DNA of 64,000 bases from the NCBI GenBank assembly GCA_018136815.1, contig CM030941.1:3251800-3315799 (forward strand), in the 5' to 3' direction. Numbering within the stretch: the stretch's first letter is position 1; each line of letters begins with the position of its first letter. This DNA comes from Isochrysis galbana (Eukaryota; Haptophyta; Isochrysidales; Isochrysidaceae). The translations under genes and the position numbers were made by a program. The notes under the pieces were generated by a model that was not told the origin of the DNA, ran no database searches, and saw only the letters and a program-made list of their open reading frames with translations. Of the stretch, positions 14,501-19,842 are shown one piece after another.

Positions 14501-16008
14501 AGCACATCCTTGATGCGGCCGACGATGTACAGTCGGTTCTCCCAGATGAAACCAAGGTCTCCCGAGCGCAGGTGCGGCTCGTCGGTCGGCTTAGCGCCGC
14601 CCTTGAGCTTAGCACGGAACATCTCATTGGAGAGGTCAGTCAGCTCCCAGTAGCCTCCCGCCACAGACGGGCCGCACACCCAGATCTCGCCGACGGTGCC
14701 GTCGGGCAGCTCCTCACAAGTCTCGTTGTGCACGATCTTGACGCGCTGCTTGGTCCGCTCTTCGGGCAGGATGTAGTGGCCGCATGCCTCGAGGATAGAG
14801 GTCTCGATGGGCCCGGACTGCGGCATTGGCTTGTCGCCGACACCAAGCTTGCTGCGGTCCACCTGCAGGATGACAAGCTCCTCGTTGCGGCCCGCGGCGT
14901 AAAGGCAGTTCTCGGCAAGGCCAAAAACGCAAGCCCATGCGTCTTGCGGGAAGCCGCAAGCGGCGAAGCGCGCACTAAACTCTTGCACCGTCGTGGCACG
15001 GATGGGTTCGGCGCCATTCATCGCGACCTTCCAGTGCGCAAGCGATAGGTTGGCAAGATCTTGTGACTTGACGCGCCGGATGCAGAGCGCGTAGCCAAAA
15101 TTGGGCGCGGTGCACTGGATGAGGTGCGTATCCTTGAGTCGCGTAATCGAGTTGAGCCATGCGACGGGCTTCTGGAGAAATGTGTACGGAGACATCAGAT
15201 CGGCGCGCCAGCCGCAGATCGCGGCAGAGAGACAGCCGCCGATGAGGCCCATGTCATGGTACTGCGGCAGCCACGAGCATACGCCGACGCGCTCGACAGG
15301 AATGGTTGCCATGTCCGTGTTTGCCAGTCGCACCTGAGCGATGGCGTCAATATTGGCGAGAAGGTTGCGTGTGCCTACCATCACACCCTTTGGATGGCCG
15401 GTTGAGCCGGATGTGTACTGCAGGAAGGCCAATTCGCCCTCGCCAGCTGGTTCGCATCGCGTGACAAGCCACTCAGCGAGCCATTCCTGCTCTTTGCCGT
15501 TGAGGCGACCGAGGTTGTCTGTAGCCTGCCACGTCCACTCCGACGGCCACTTGCACTCGGGGTCCTTGACCACCATGCTGGAGAGCCACTGCGCGCGCAG
15601 GTACATCTTGGTCGAGAGGAAGATGTGTGGGCCGCAGCTCTGTGCAATGCGCGCGAGCTTCTGCAGCCCGTCAGCGAGCAGTTTCTTGGCGCCCGCCGAT
15701 GGCATAGGGCTTGTCGGCATGATTGGTGGGTAGTAGGGAACGGCAATGACGGCGGCGTACTGTGCGCCGAAGAAGGCAACTAGAAAATCGAGGCCGGGTG
15801 GGTAGACCAGCATCACGCGGTCTCCCGTCTTGGCGTCCCACTTGAGGCGAAGCGCCACGCAGAGCTGAGCCGCTTGTTGGCGGAGCTCCGCAAAGGTGAG
15901 GGAGGCCTCCTCGGTGCAGTCGGCCTTGAGCCATGAGTAGAGGCGGCGGTCGCCGAATCGGCGCGCGTTCTCTTCGAATGCCGCTGTGAAGCTCAGCGGT
16001 GCGCTCAT
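1..16008 (-). CDS. Giant modular type I polyketide synthase, N-terminal part (3' end beyond window)
   Basis: One minus-strand reading frame runs from the ATG at 16008 to the left edge (5,336 codons). All motifs checked lie in the same frame: the three KS active-site Cys codons at 10785, 5985 and 1998, the ligase signatures, the ACP serines and the left-edge codons. I saw no intron. Order with approximate residues: acyl-AMP ligase 1-640; ligase 702-1330; ACP 1393-1463; ACP 1478-1553; KS 1572-1995; DH 2036-2286; ER 2476-2796; KR 2806-3003; ACP 3073-3146; KS 3173-3596; variant DH 3610-3910; KR 4130-4318; ACP 4400-4470; KS 4493-4918; DH 4956-5203; then the start of the next reductive region. No acyltransferase domain sits between any KS and DH, so extender loading must come from elsewhere in the protein or in trans. 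It would assemble a long reduced polyketide from an adenylated carboxylic-acid starter. The product cannot be deduced from this part. The start was chosen because the ligase domain begins there and the sequence upstream is low-complexity. Confidence 0.95.
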   Translation of the reverse strand, partial: MSAPLSFTAAFEENARRFGDRRLYSWLKADCTEEASLTFAELRQQAAQLCVALRLKWDAKTGDRVMLVYPPGLDFLVAFFGAQYAAVIAVPYYPPIMPTSPMPSAGAKKLLADGLQKLARIAQSCGPHIFLSTKMYLRAQWLSSMVVKDPECKWPSEWTWQATDNLGRLNGKEQEWLAEWLVTRCEPAGEGELAFLQYTSGSTGHPKGVMVGTRNLLANIDAIAQVRLANTDMATIPVERVGVCSWLPQYHDMGLIGGCLSAAICGWRADLMSPYTFLQKPVAWLNSITRLKDTHLIQCTAPNFGYALCIRRVKSQDLANLSLAHWKVAMNGAEPIRATTVQEFSARFAACGFPQDAWACVFGLAENCLYAAGRNEELVILQVDRSKLGVGDKPMPQSGPIETSILEACGHYILPEERTKQRVKIVHNETCEELPDGTVGEIWVCGPSVAGGYWELTDLSNEMFRAKLKGGAKPTDEPHLRSGDLGFIWENRLYIVGRIKDVLTIKGRTLHAHDIEVCAERGSDILRPGCCAAFPVTAEGGEDSLVIMSELRPDAPTSPAELDQALRGVVNEISESEGVRPSAIVLLTARSILKTTSGKLRRRECRVAYAQLVLGDKPAEKWQFLIPESAVVHVWKDTVGGTPPARAIGAPAAAASAEASAARAAPIQAAVGYKLAPISNGVEDFAQIFLHGSGDHFTPLRLSFTGAFEDNALRFGDQRLYSWLRADCSEEGSLTFKEMRAAAVALCVALRLRWNVNTGDRIMLVYPPGLEFLVSFFGAQYAAVIAVPYYPPIMPTSPMPSAGAKKLLADGLQKLARIAQSCHPVLFLSTKMYLRAQWLSSMAVRDAECKWPSDWKWYASDDLSKRLTAREEEWLKGWLAERMQPADPKEVAFLQYTSGSTGHPKGVMVGTRNLMNNIYAIQCIKLAHPETAFLDQDKIGVCSWLPQYHDMGLIGGCLSAAICGWRADLMSPYTFLQKPVAWLNSITRLKDTHLIQCTAPNFGYALCIRRVKSQDLANLSLAHWKIAMNGAEPIRATTVQEFSARFAACGFESKSWACVFGLAENCLYAAGRAEELVILQVDRSKLGVGDKPMPQSGPIETSILEACGHYILPQSFTRQRVKIVHNETCEELPDGTVGEIWVCGPSVAGGYWELTDLSNEMFRAKLKGGAKPTDEPHLRSGDLGFIWENRLYIVGRIKDVLTIKGRTLHAHDIEVCAERGSDILRPGCCAAFPVTAEGGEDLLVIMSELRPDAPTSPAELDQALRGVVNEISESEGVRPSAIVLLTARSILKTTSGKLRRRECRVAYAQLVLGDKPAEKWQFLIPESAVVHVWKDTQPLPPAPPPMQPGVAAEAAPEVANALSAAPMADSAGTAYLSSMTVTPSPTDSLNAPATITLEEAEELVVEVLGSSVSADAPLMEAGLDSAAAVEFGALLAERLQVPDLPETLIFDYPTLRQIVGSFQQKPSERQMQQQISGPIITPISLSEAQELVVEVLGQEISPDQPLMEAGLDSAAAVEFGSLLAEKLQVPDLPETLIFDYPTLRGIVDSFATQQQSPAGGIRSASADGEDRRRGIVMAGLSARLPMGHTSRQLVQLMSATGADATSEVPPDRWSLKPFRADDGEAARRPRYGAFLVDADRFDNLSFSISPAEASAMDPQQRMLLEVGYEAFHAALLGRTELMNSLTGVFVGIAAMDFAEVIKSTPMGTSVYSATGSTLSIASGRISYALGMQGPCVSYDTACSAALAACHAALRSLQFHECIDGLVIGVSMMLLPGTAVAFATAGMTSAKGHCHTFDARADGYCRGEAVAGMTLRARETQTHYQLPLLGSCVRQDGKSASLTAPNGVAQQGLLEGALKDAATSANEVMCIEAHGTGTSLGDPIEVRSLSAVVLSQSDNDSPLAMGSIKANSGHAEPAAGAAGLFRLAMGLTFGQVPPNAQLRSMNPHVSSALSKAACSLPTQVAKTPSASLSKPVGGVSSFGYSGTIVHTILEAASFDTGALPPLEPLVFSRRGYPWRETPHPLIATRVKAPDGAEENVFVTSAGGPLLALVVDHIVQGHVIFPGAGYLEMARAAFCVCARQTSATLRKAYFMQPLIMDATNGVMVTCDVDIAGGRFEVSSIGEEDVQKVAHCAGSVGNAGLAQLQGPAATAMRGLSSSIIAVPSLYAALRAAGLEYGPNFRTLASAWASRTPGRAFAWMRRRSNMQGTRVHPADLDGALQLSGVLIGASDGETRLPFMVLEATLAHAAGRITSMVEAQDGDKMGVALSAATAAAPVTKLNGFETRALKATPQAPSKRDSCMYMTRWDVWQGKRESALISTLALGSAPRTSSATSSRSTYGVSTKTQSLSWTTSILSDAACPSLLPAVESAFALVRQQMTSHVPLFLLTSGATASSNRASSRPAVSGLLGLARSARQEATEMSLTVIDSALSDATFDEKLYVLSRTALSSAETREPEMSVCDDGQHRVPRLSGAAQSLAGPVRMHFDTRGALTNMSIVAQFPEKGEPPAGETRLTVRAVGINFRDVLNILGAYPGDPGMPGSDCAASVSRLGAGVKHLKIGDAALGHGVAALASVSRSDSRLLAAIDKSLTFEQASTLPTTWSTVHMSLLAARPTCGHHVLLHAGAGGVGLAAGEYVHWLSTYAMANAGRPYKHFYLNRMGLRGRLLSSRDPCAFALGGCNLLGSRRIRFTLNSLSADFISCSFALLREDGFLGEIGKRSVWSYERQQVASAARYVAIALDSTMEQEPAWMTGTLRILSSRAAAGVLHGLPLQTFNMETGLIAAFRTLQKGENTGKVVVRIPDTSEPRAMGSHVISGGTGGLGLLNAKWLANCGASSVVLASRSGKIGPADVAKMQRLPHCAVRVATCDGAELIQVRRMMSNMMDGSYPRLTGVWHAAGVLSDGLLRGQTEVSIKRVYAPKAFGAFALQQSCARLPLDACVLFSSLAAMIGGGGQTNYSAANNTLDALGAFRRKQGQAASSIQWGPWADVGMAANDSINARLQASGLGLVTLQEGAGAFAVSLTPRGPAILGAVILKWARFLGLMPEVPAMMTEFASYKTSAGTGPVAETAGEKKAVSLEFIIEALRQTTGGKVDPDAPLMESGLDSLGSVELGNQLQQESGQSLPSTLIFDHPTARQLAQYFEATASPANGASTKAAAVPVAAGATKSVTSALVRVSGMSTMLPAGPSSIRMSRHISSTGGDGVTEVPISRWELPQASPDDGPLAKRIRWGAFVHHAEMFDNKFFAISPSEAAAMDPQQRLLLERGYEAMVGAALEKASVMGTCTGVFIGIANMDYAEVMKGLPAGKGVYSATGTTLSIASGRISFALGMQGPCVSYDTACSAALVAAHAALRALQLNECVAGLVAGVSLMLLPGTANSFGTAGMTSPNGHCHTFDKRADGYCRGEACCGVALRTTDAADSVSLPFLGSCVRQDGKSASLTAPSGQAQTAMLQGALADAATSPEDVAQNEAHGTGTALGDPIEVRSLANAVLAYCESSAPLALGSVKANVGHAEPAAGAAGLLRLAIGLLGDSAPPNAQLRTLNPHLEDTLKECGVMLHVQYAMLPRIPAVCDGTAIGGVSSFGYSGTIAHTVLEQYLPVECEINPRAGVRYTRKEYLWRPKVDISMSKQLGPAANPDDHTRQWDRKMGPEEFKFHGGHQIGFVPLVAGTSYIVLVREVMSTLAKGKPFRIDQTMFQAFCFLDDETSKISQKLTLDLRTDMLTIASYTDENPTETVHAEMRIRVFEPRPEQFIPLDVEGAIARATNITYKDEFYATIGNNYQDEFQTVEKAWVRRGFDKVHGREQAPALACCRASDGPEVIARIEFGHTNTDPFLRGGAWLDACNQPGALMTQLDVNAKTCWPKDMLGRPYFAAAIKSYEVLDTDFRQTATMWGHHFTPTETEPALASIYNGNRKLVVQIHGGEMGTLEPGFLEAGRGRRHMYEFSWTPAPEVTEPPKWHTSLWLSLEGDSLAGLRCLCTGFDFTAPRVEPDKAVSAVILSASYGGLSDMHNVNLLEAAGLLVAGLMNTVAAASKAPTAWFVSYFVDLRGLSRSARGETRGLPLGYLGLSSRCELSEHESAKCAVRSLLASADALVEPEFAMQKGMLKVPRLGTVSANSLKNPNTKRSHNMGALQLITGGTGGLGLITAEWLARFGSTGVVLTSRSGKVSVAAAKPLVANPSTEFYVTSCDGSQVTELRRTAGAITSSTSARLRGVWHAAGVLSDGLLTAMTTNSIVRVYSPKAHGGWNLQHVCATTPLDAMVMYSSIAAMMGSAGQTNYSAANSCLDAMSVCRREHGQASSSVQWGPWADVGMAAGGGVNARLQAMGIGLITVGQGVAAFRASMQFRAPAVMSMYVVKWGRFLGMMPEVPTMLAGLMPKKGSAVAASSGGGGGGNSSINAVSLDQILEILQNTTGGSVDPDAPLMEAGLDSLGAVELRNQLQAAVGEGAQLPGTLIFDAPTARALSVYFKELADEENEAAGPALSSVAFEGGSTSHHLTGSSIRLPCHVNTMERLAKMLSNGLDIVGEVPLSRWDVEEAVAAAAADGLSDVIQARMRYGAFIDHPELFDTNFFGISPAETMAMDPQQRVCLEHGYEALHAACISKSDLNGVDVGVYLGFSCQDFATVLQGTSVKTSVYSATGSSQSIASGRLSFALGLQGPCTLIDTACSAGLTATSIACGALTLGECPKAVVLAVNVMMVTDVHRAFALAGMTSPYGRCHTWDARANGYARADNCGAAVLERASVEKTAVTVPGTAVRCDGKSASLTAPNGQAQKKLIQAALALAGARGDMLQTMQAHGTGTPLGDPIEMGSTVGAVLSKHKDENYAATVTSVKANAGHAEPGAGFGGMMALLMALRHRQAAPNIQLRSMNPHVSQALGGIKCNVPTQMADTPKAPHHPSMMGGISSFGYSGTIVHAVLRVEEATPAKVQAPKEKLVYQRLVFAWREEPNVLTQQRAKAVDGTLEDTFFSPAKGPFVRLVRDHQVKGHIVFPGAGYLEMARAAYCAVNKAQAVVLKRAYFLQPLMLDDVTALVVACDIDGDRFEITSRKDDGDKVVHCAGDASAMATPPRSPEALMVREACIDSVDHDTLYAALRGGGLEYGSEFRMLANVFASKLQGVAVARLSRRRHLCGTKVHPADLDGAIQLTSMLVDTSSGETRLPFMVAEATLMGATGSMNAVLQREDGEKTTVIMASMGKNDPVMVKLSGFESRVLKAMAAPATVREHHLYVTQWEAADEIRQGGAPLRSALSLSSTKMLPVRNDSAPSTSTLATALVFSIPVESDASAPNVLPAIEGAFNVVRELLNPQPVPMWLLTAGAQACHVASASHPSLAG
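2600..6490 (-). other. PKS extension module 2: KS-variant DH-KR-ACP
   Basis: KS (6490-5220) has DTACSAAL (Cys at 5985-5983), EAHGTGTALGDP and KANVGHAEP. The following DH-fold region (about 5180-4280) departs from the usual motif. The block at about 5040-4995 reads FHGGHQIGFVPLVAG: a His nine residues before the Pro is kept, but the Gly of HxxxGxxxxP is not. The C-terminal part keeps GGAWLDACNQ with the expected Asp. A structural KR subdomain and a KR (about 3620-3055; GGTGGLG, QTNYSAAN) follow, then ACP (about 2810-2600; EAGLDSLGA). There is no ER. The module should leave a hydroxyl or a double bond, depending on whether the variant DH works. Confidence 0.85.
6570..11292 (-). other. PKS extension module 1: KS-DH-ER-KR-ACP
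   Basis: KS (11292-10025) has DTACSAAL with the catalytic Cys at 10785-10783, EAHGTGTSLGDP and KANSGHAEP, so it looks active. DH (about 9900-9150) keeps the HxxxGxxxxP motif (HIVQGHVIFP) and a C-terminal HPADLDGALQ. A structural KR-like stretch precedes ER (about 8580-7620), which has GINFRDVLNILG and the nucleotide loop HAGAGGVGLAA. KR (about 7590-7000) has GGTGGLG and the catalytic QTNYSAAN. ACP (about 6790-6570) has ESGLDSLGS. This full reductive set predicts a saturated methylene after this round. AT is absent. Confidence 0.9.
12008..13185 (-). repeat. Near-identical block in ligase 2 (pair of 14102-15279)
   Basis: This segment matches 14102-15279 at a constant offset of 2,094 bp. Identity is near-complete at the nucleotide level, synonymous positions included. 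Differences are confined to a few short patches (around 12656-12675, 12790-12800, 12839-12858) and isolated bases. Identity stops abruptly on both sides, although the flanking parts encode the same domain. Confidence 0.93.
14102..15279 (-). repeat. Near-identical block in ligase 1 (pair of 12008-13185)
   Basis: Partner of the 12008-13185 block. It covers the C-terminal two thirds of ligase domain 1. The N-terminal parts (15280-16008 versus 13186-13920) have clearly diverged, apart from a shorter conserved stretch around the ATP-binding motif. Confidence 0.93.
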
Positions 16009-16059
16009 TGGCGCGCCCGCAGCCCTCCGCCTACTGTCTGCGGGACAGCACCTGCTCTC

Positions 16060-17320
16060 AGCAGACGGGAGAGAGAGGGAGAGGGATGAGAGGGAGGGGG
16101 TAGGGAGAGGGAGGGAGTGGTGATGAGGAGGCGATTGACGGGGAGGGGGCTGAAGAATCCACGGAGAGCTAGCTGACAGAGGAAGAGGGAGTGGGAGGGA
16201 TGGGGGAAAGGAGAAAAGGGAGGAGGGGAGGCAAGCGCGACTCTCCCGGGAGGAGGAGAAAGGGAGGGAGGCGTGGGGGGAAGGTGGGAAGGAGAGGGGC
16301 GCGAGGTGGGTCGATGCGTTGGTGGGACGGGCTGTCAGCCAGCCGCACAGACGCGCGAAGGAGCGAGGGTGCGAGGGAGAGGGAGAGGGAGAGGGAGAGA
16401 GCTGTGTCACCTGGGGGGGGAAAGGCGGGGGGGGCGGCGAGGGAAGCGAGAGATCGCGCGGGGGGGGGGGGGGGGGGGAGGGGGGCGCGGGACGGAGGTC
16501 CGAGGAGTGCCGCGCGCGAGAGAGAGAAGCAGGGTGAGAGCCGCGGGGGGGACGACATCGTGGGGTTGACCTTACGGGAAGCGAAAGGATGGACGGTGAG
16601 AAGGAAAGAAAGCGAGGAGGGAAACCGAGGGGGGTGGGACGCACTGAGCCTTTGACGAGAGAGAGAGTCTCGCGCGAGATTTCGCCTCCGCAACGGGGGG
16701 GGAGCGGGGGGGAGCGGGGGGGCGGGGGGAGAGAGAGAGAGAGTCGCGCTGCGAAAGACCGCCCGGCTCGAAGAGAGGGAGAGGAAAGACATGAATAAAG
16801 AGCCGTGAGTAGCTTATTTGTGGATTCCAGCAGCCGTCGCTGTGTATACTTCGCGTCCCTGTGCGGCTCGTTCTCAAAGGGGAGAGTGAGAGAAGAGGAG
16901 TGTGTGTGTGAGAGAGAGAGAGAGTAGAGAGAGAGTGAGTAGAGAGAGAGGGCACGCGGGGGGGGAGAGGGGGGGAAGCCAGAAGGAGAAGGGGAGGGAA
17001 AGGATTTCGTCTATTCATGGCCCACAGAGAAGAGGACAGCAGCCCGTTTCGGCGAGGCGAGGGAGGGACAACGAGAGACAGCGCGGGCAGAGGGAAGAGA
17101 AGACTTCTCCCCGGGAAAGAGAGAGGGGGGGGAGAGAGAGAGAGAGAGAGAGTAGAGAGAGAGAGAAGGGGGGAGAGAAGGGGGGGGGGGGCGAGAGGGC
17201 CCCTCGAGAGCGGGCGGGGGGGGGGGGAGAGAGAGAGAGAGAGAGAAGAGAAAGGAGAAACGGCGGCAGCGCGGGTCGGGGGAGGGGGGGCGGGGGGGGG
17301 GGGGCGTCGGAGTCCTAGTG
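16060..17320. repeat. Long polypurine (GA/G-rich) tract upstream of the PKS
   Basis: The plus strand is almost pure A/G here, with GAGA runs and G runs of up to about 18. On the PKS coding strand this is a CT tract lying just upstream of the ATG. It probably contains the PKS promoter and 5' UTR, but no defined element can be named. The ORFs within it encode only low-complexity Arg/Glu/Gly or Ser/Leu/Pro and are not counted as genes. Confidence 0.85.
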
Positions 17321-17322
17321 TG

Positions 17323-17459
17323 GTGTGAGTATAACCTTAGTACTCAGGGGCCGTAGCCAGGCATGCCCTGGCAGCGAGATCCCGTCTGGGATCAGATCTT
17401 GGCATCGCACAGGGCATCGGTGCGCCAGAGGTTTCTTGTTGTGTGAGTATAACCTTAGT
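17323..17459. repeat. 99-bp insert flanked by 19-bp direct repeats
   Basis: The 19-mer gtgtgagtataaccttagt occurs at 17323-17341 and again, identically, at 17441-17459. The 99 bp between are moderately GC-rich and unlike both flanks. This looks like a small retroposed or transposed insert with a target-site duplication. A two-copy tandem repeat with a 118-bp period is the alternative. I do not recognise the insert as a known RNA. Confidence 0.6.
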
Positions 17460-17760
17460 GCTGCGGGATAAAGCCTGGCGGATATTTCAATTTTTTTCGG
17501 CGCAAATTTCGATCAAAAGCATGTGCAAAATTTCAAAAAGTTTGCCCAAATTTCGACAAAAATTTCAAATTTCAAAAAAATATTTCAATGCTTTTCTGCA
17601 TGCCTAGATGCCTAGGCCTAGAGCCTAGACGATGCATGAAACCTGAAACATGAAACAGATACCGATACGGATACTATCACCAAAAACACTACCACATATT
17701 TGCACACTCACACACTCACACGCTCTCGGAGGCGGCTCGCTTGTTGCGATTGTAGCGCAA
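17460..17760. other. AT-rich stretch with repeated AAATTTC motifs
   Basis: There are repeated short AAATTTC/AAATTTCGA words and a cluster of CCTAG words at 17600-17630. No gene is seen. Similar AAATTT-rich stretches occur at 53060-53130 and 53360-53430. Confidence 0.4.
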
Positions 17761-17762
17761 CA

Positions 17763-18388
17763 TCATGGACACTTCAACTCGGTCGGCCAGGGATGAGGCC
17801 CTATTCGCGCCAAAAGTACATTGGAGCAATGAGCAATGAGCAATGAGAAGACGCGCTCGCATGAGGCGGAATAATTAGGGGACAGGCACATGACGATCCT
17901 TGCGGCTTGGGCCCACACTCGGAATCTGGTGTGATTCGATGCCCACCACATGAGCACTCCCTTGGTGAATGCTGGCACATCTCCATGTTCGATCTTGGTT
18001 GGTGCCTTGGCATGACAGTAGATAAACTGGCAGTTCGGGCCTCAAACAAATCATTGGCGATGTTTGGAATGTGAGCTAAACAAGTTACATCGGCGAGCCG
18101 TTGCACCCATAGGTCATCCACCTTGCCATGTGCGAAAGAGGGGTCAAAGGCGCGGAAGAGGCCCTTGATCCGATGCTGCTCCTTACAACCTGTCAAGGGC
18201 GCGTTCACATATTTAATATCATATTTGGATGATCGCCTGAACAACAATTGCCCCAGGACATTTGCCACAGACAGCCTCATCCCACTCAGGCAAGGCAACG
18301 GGATTGATTGCCCGCCGAATCTCTTCCTCATCGTTGATGACCAACGTCGACCCGTCGTCGTGCGTGACGGTCCACGAGCCGCTGCCAA
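17763..18388 (-). pseudogene. Decayed hAT-superfamily transposase
   Basis: Two overlapping minus-strand frames are needed. The downstream piece (17763-17978) carries a recognisable hAT C-terminal dimerisation motif: a WW...N block, AARIVMCLSPN, then SASCERVFSLL. The upstream piece (17801-18388) runs in another frame, so at least one frameshift separates them. hAT transposases cut and paste DNA with 8-bp target duplications. No complete catalytic domain is visible. It lies next to an element end at about 19952 that may belong to the same or a related element. Confidence 0.6.
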
Positions 18389-18693
18389 TCACAGATATCT
18401 TACCTTCAAACCTTCGAAACCAAGCATGATGTGGCGCCTCATTCAGAAAAAACGGGCCGCATAGCGTTTTCGTACCTCACGTTATCAAAATACCTGAATC
18501 GCCCGCCTATCATTCCATTCAAAAAAGACTGAAATTAGCGTTATGTATGAGAACGCTAATGCGGGACACACAGTCCACGTTCCACGTTGGGAATCTGCAA
18601 GGTGCTTCGCGTGCCCAGGCCGGTTTCAGCTCCACGAGGTCGTCTACGCCCAGCTGTCGGAAGATGTTCGCGATGCTCTCCCGCTTTTGGTTG

Positions 18694-19053
18694 TCAACGT
18701 GACTTTCTAGCGTGGGGGTTTCGCATCGTTTGCTCATACAACTTACGCGAGACTGACAACACCCTATCCACCAATGTCTTTACATCGTCCTTGAAATCAT
18801 TATCTAGCACAATCGAATCCAAATCATGTTCATTTGGATTCTTAATGTGATTCATTTGGTGTACTAACCCCTCTTTTTCTGCCATTTCCTTGAGCTCATC
18901 GTAATTGACATACCCTGTATCGAAACGTCTGAATGATATGTATGCCTTTATGAACCTGCCATATTTGTGATCTTGAAGCTGATTCACGAATTTTTCGTAC
19001 AGCTCACTCTCTTTTCTGCGAGAAAGAGCTCGATCAATTTCGTACCGCCACAT
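18694..19053 (-). CDS. Unknown AT-richer ORF, probably a fragment
   Basis: This 119-residue frame begins at the ATG at 19053, but the same frame is open further upstream to about 19140 with gene-like residues and no Met, so the true 5' end is probably lost. The product is charged and helix-rich (many Lys/Glu/Asp), with no low-complexity sequence and no transmembrane segment. The DNA is distinctly less GC-rich than the host genes. It sits in a cluster of mobile-element debris. A giant-virus or polinton-like origin is possible but unsupported by any motif I recognise. Confidence 0.4.
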   Translation of the reverse strand: MWRYEIDRALSRRKESELYEKFVNQLQDHKYGRFIKAYISFRRFDTGYVNYDELKEMAEKEGLVHQMNHIKNPNEHDLDSIVLDNDFKDDVKTLVDRVLSVSRKLYEQTMRNPHARKSR

Positions 19054-19404
19054 GTAGTTGTCGGTTTGCTCGCTTTCAAGGAGATCCTTGATCTTCTCCG
19101 GATGTAGTATTCTTTGGTAATCTATTTCAAAGTCGTTAGTATTGGACGATGTTTGTCACCACTGTCCACTGTTATTCCTGTACATAGATTTTCTTCATGC
19201 ACCACTCGAGCGGGATGAGAGACATGCATACCCCCTCTTGCCAAACGAGTCGGTTGGGTAGTTACCCTCATGATTCCCACGACCCCACCCTCCTGCCCCA
19301 CATCGAGTGAATGGAGTGTTTCAACATGTGAAGTGTCAAGTTGAGTCAAGTAACCTCCAGGTGACAACGAAAGGTGCTAGCAGGGATGGGGGATGGGGAT
19401 AATT

Positions 19405-19570
19405 GAACACTGGTGGGGATTGAACGCTTTACCATGTGTAGGCTGATGGTGATTGAAGGCTTTTCCATGCTGTGGGGGTGATGGCGATTGAACGCGTTTC
19501 CACGTGTAGGCTGTTGGCGATTGACCGCTTTTCCATGCTGTGGGTGATGGTGATTGAGCGCTTCTCGCCT
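19405..19570. repeat. Minisatellite with alternating unit types
   Basis: About five degenerate copies of a roughly 33-bp unit containing GATTGAACGCTTTTCCATG. Two variants alternate: one continues GTGTAGGCTG, the other CTGTGGGTGATGG. This suggests a higher-order dimer of about 66 bp. Confidence 0.7.
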
Positions 19571-19842
19571 GAGCGCCGACGTGATGATGGTCGTCTTCGT
19601 CTCAACGTTGGCGCTGACGCTGACGAGAAGCGACGGGAGGGAAGGAGGTGGAGGTGAGTGAGGAGGACGGATGCGCGCGTGCCGGGCGAGGGCTGTGGTG
19701 GCGCTGGCGGGCTGGCAGCGCTTGGGGATGGGCCGCGCGACGCGCGCGCTGGCTCACCTTAGGAGCGAGCACGAGGCATGCCTCTCTTTGGCCTCTGGCC
19801 TCTCCCTCTCACCTGTCCTCGCTCCTCGCCCTCGCTCCTCGC

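Larger units (their letters stand above)
11350..16008 (-). other. PKS loading region: two FAAL-like acyl-AMP ligases and two tandem ACPs
   Basis: Both ligase domains carry the P-loop-like signature YTSGSTGHPKG, the WLPQYHDMGLIGG and GLAENCLYAAG blocks typical of fatty-acyl-AMP ligases, and a C-terminal TTSGKLRR with the conserved Lys. FAALs activate a fatty or aryl acid as acyl-AMP and hand it to an ACP. Ligase 1 covers about 16008-14095 and ligase 2 about 13920-12010, joined by an Ala-rich linker. Two ACPs follow (about 11830-11620 and 11575-11350). Both have the phosphopantetheine Ser in MEAGLDSAA, and they are very similar to each other. Two complete starter-activating domains in series is unusual. 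Whether both are active or one is a backup or a decoy cannot be told from the sequence. Confidence 0.9.

Noticed and set aside
12376-15048. Pair of near-identical 192-codon plus-strand ORFs
   Set aside because: Shadows produced by the duplicated ligase block; no independent motif.
16169-17328. Several 70-200-codon ORFs in the GA-rich tract
   Set aside because: They are translations of microsatellite sequence (Ser/Leu/Pro or Arg/Glu/Gly only) with no motif and matching frames on both strands.
17342-17440. The 99-bp insert as a 5S rRNA or tRNA copy
   Set aside because: It lacks 5S or tRNA box sequences and a cloverleaf that I could fold by eye.
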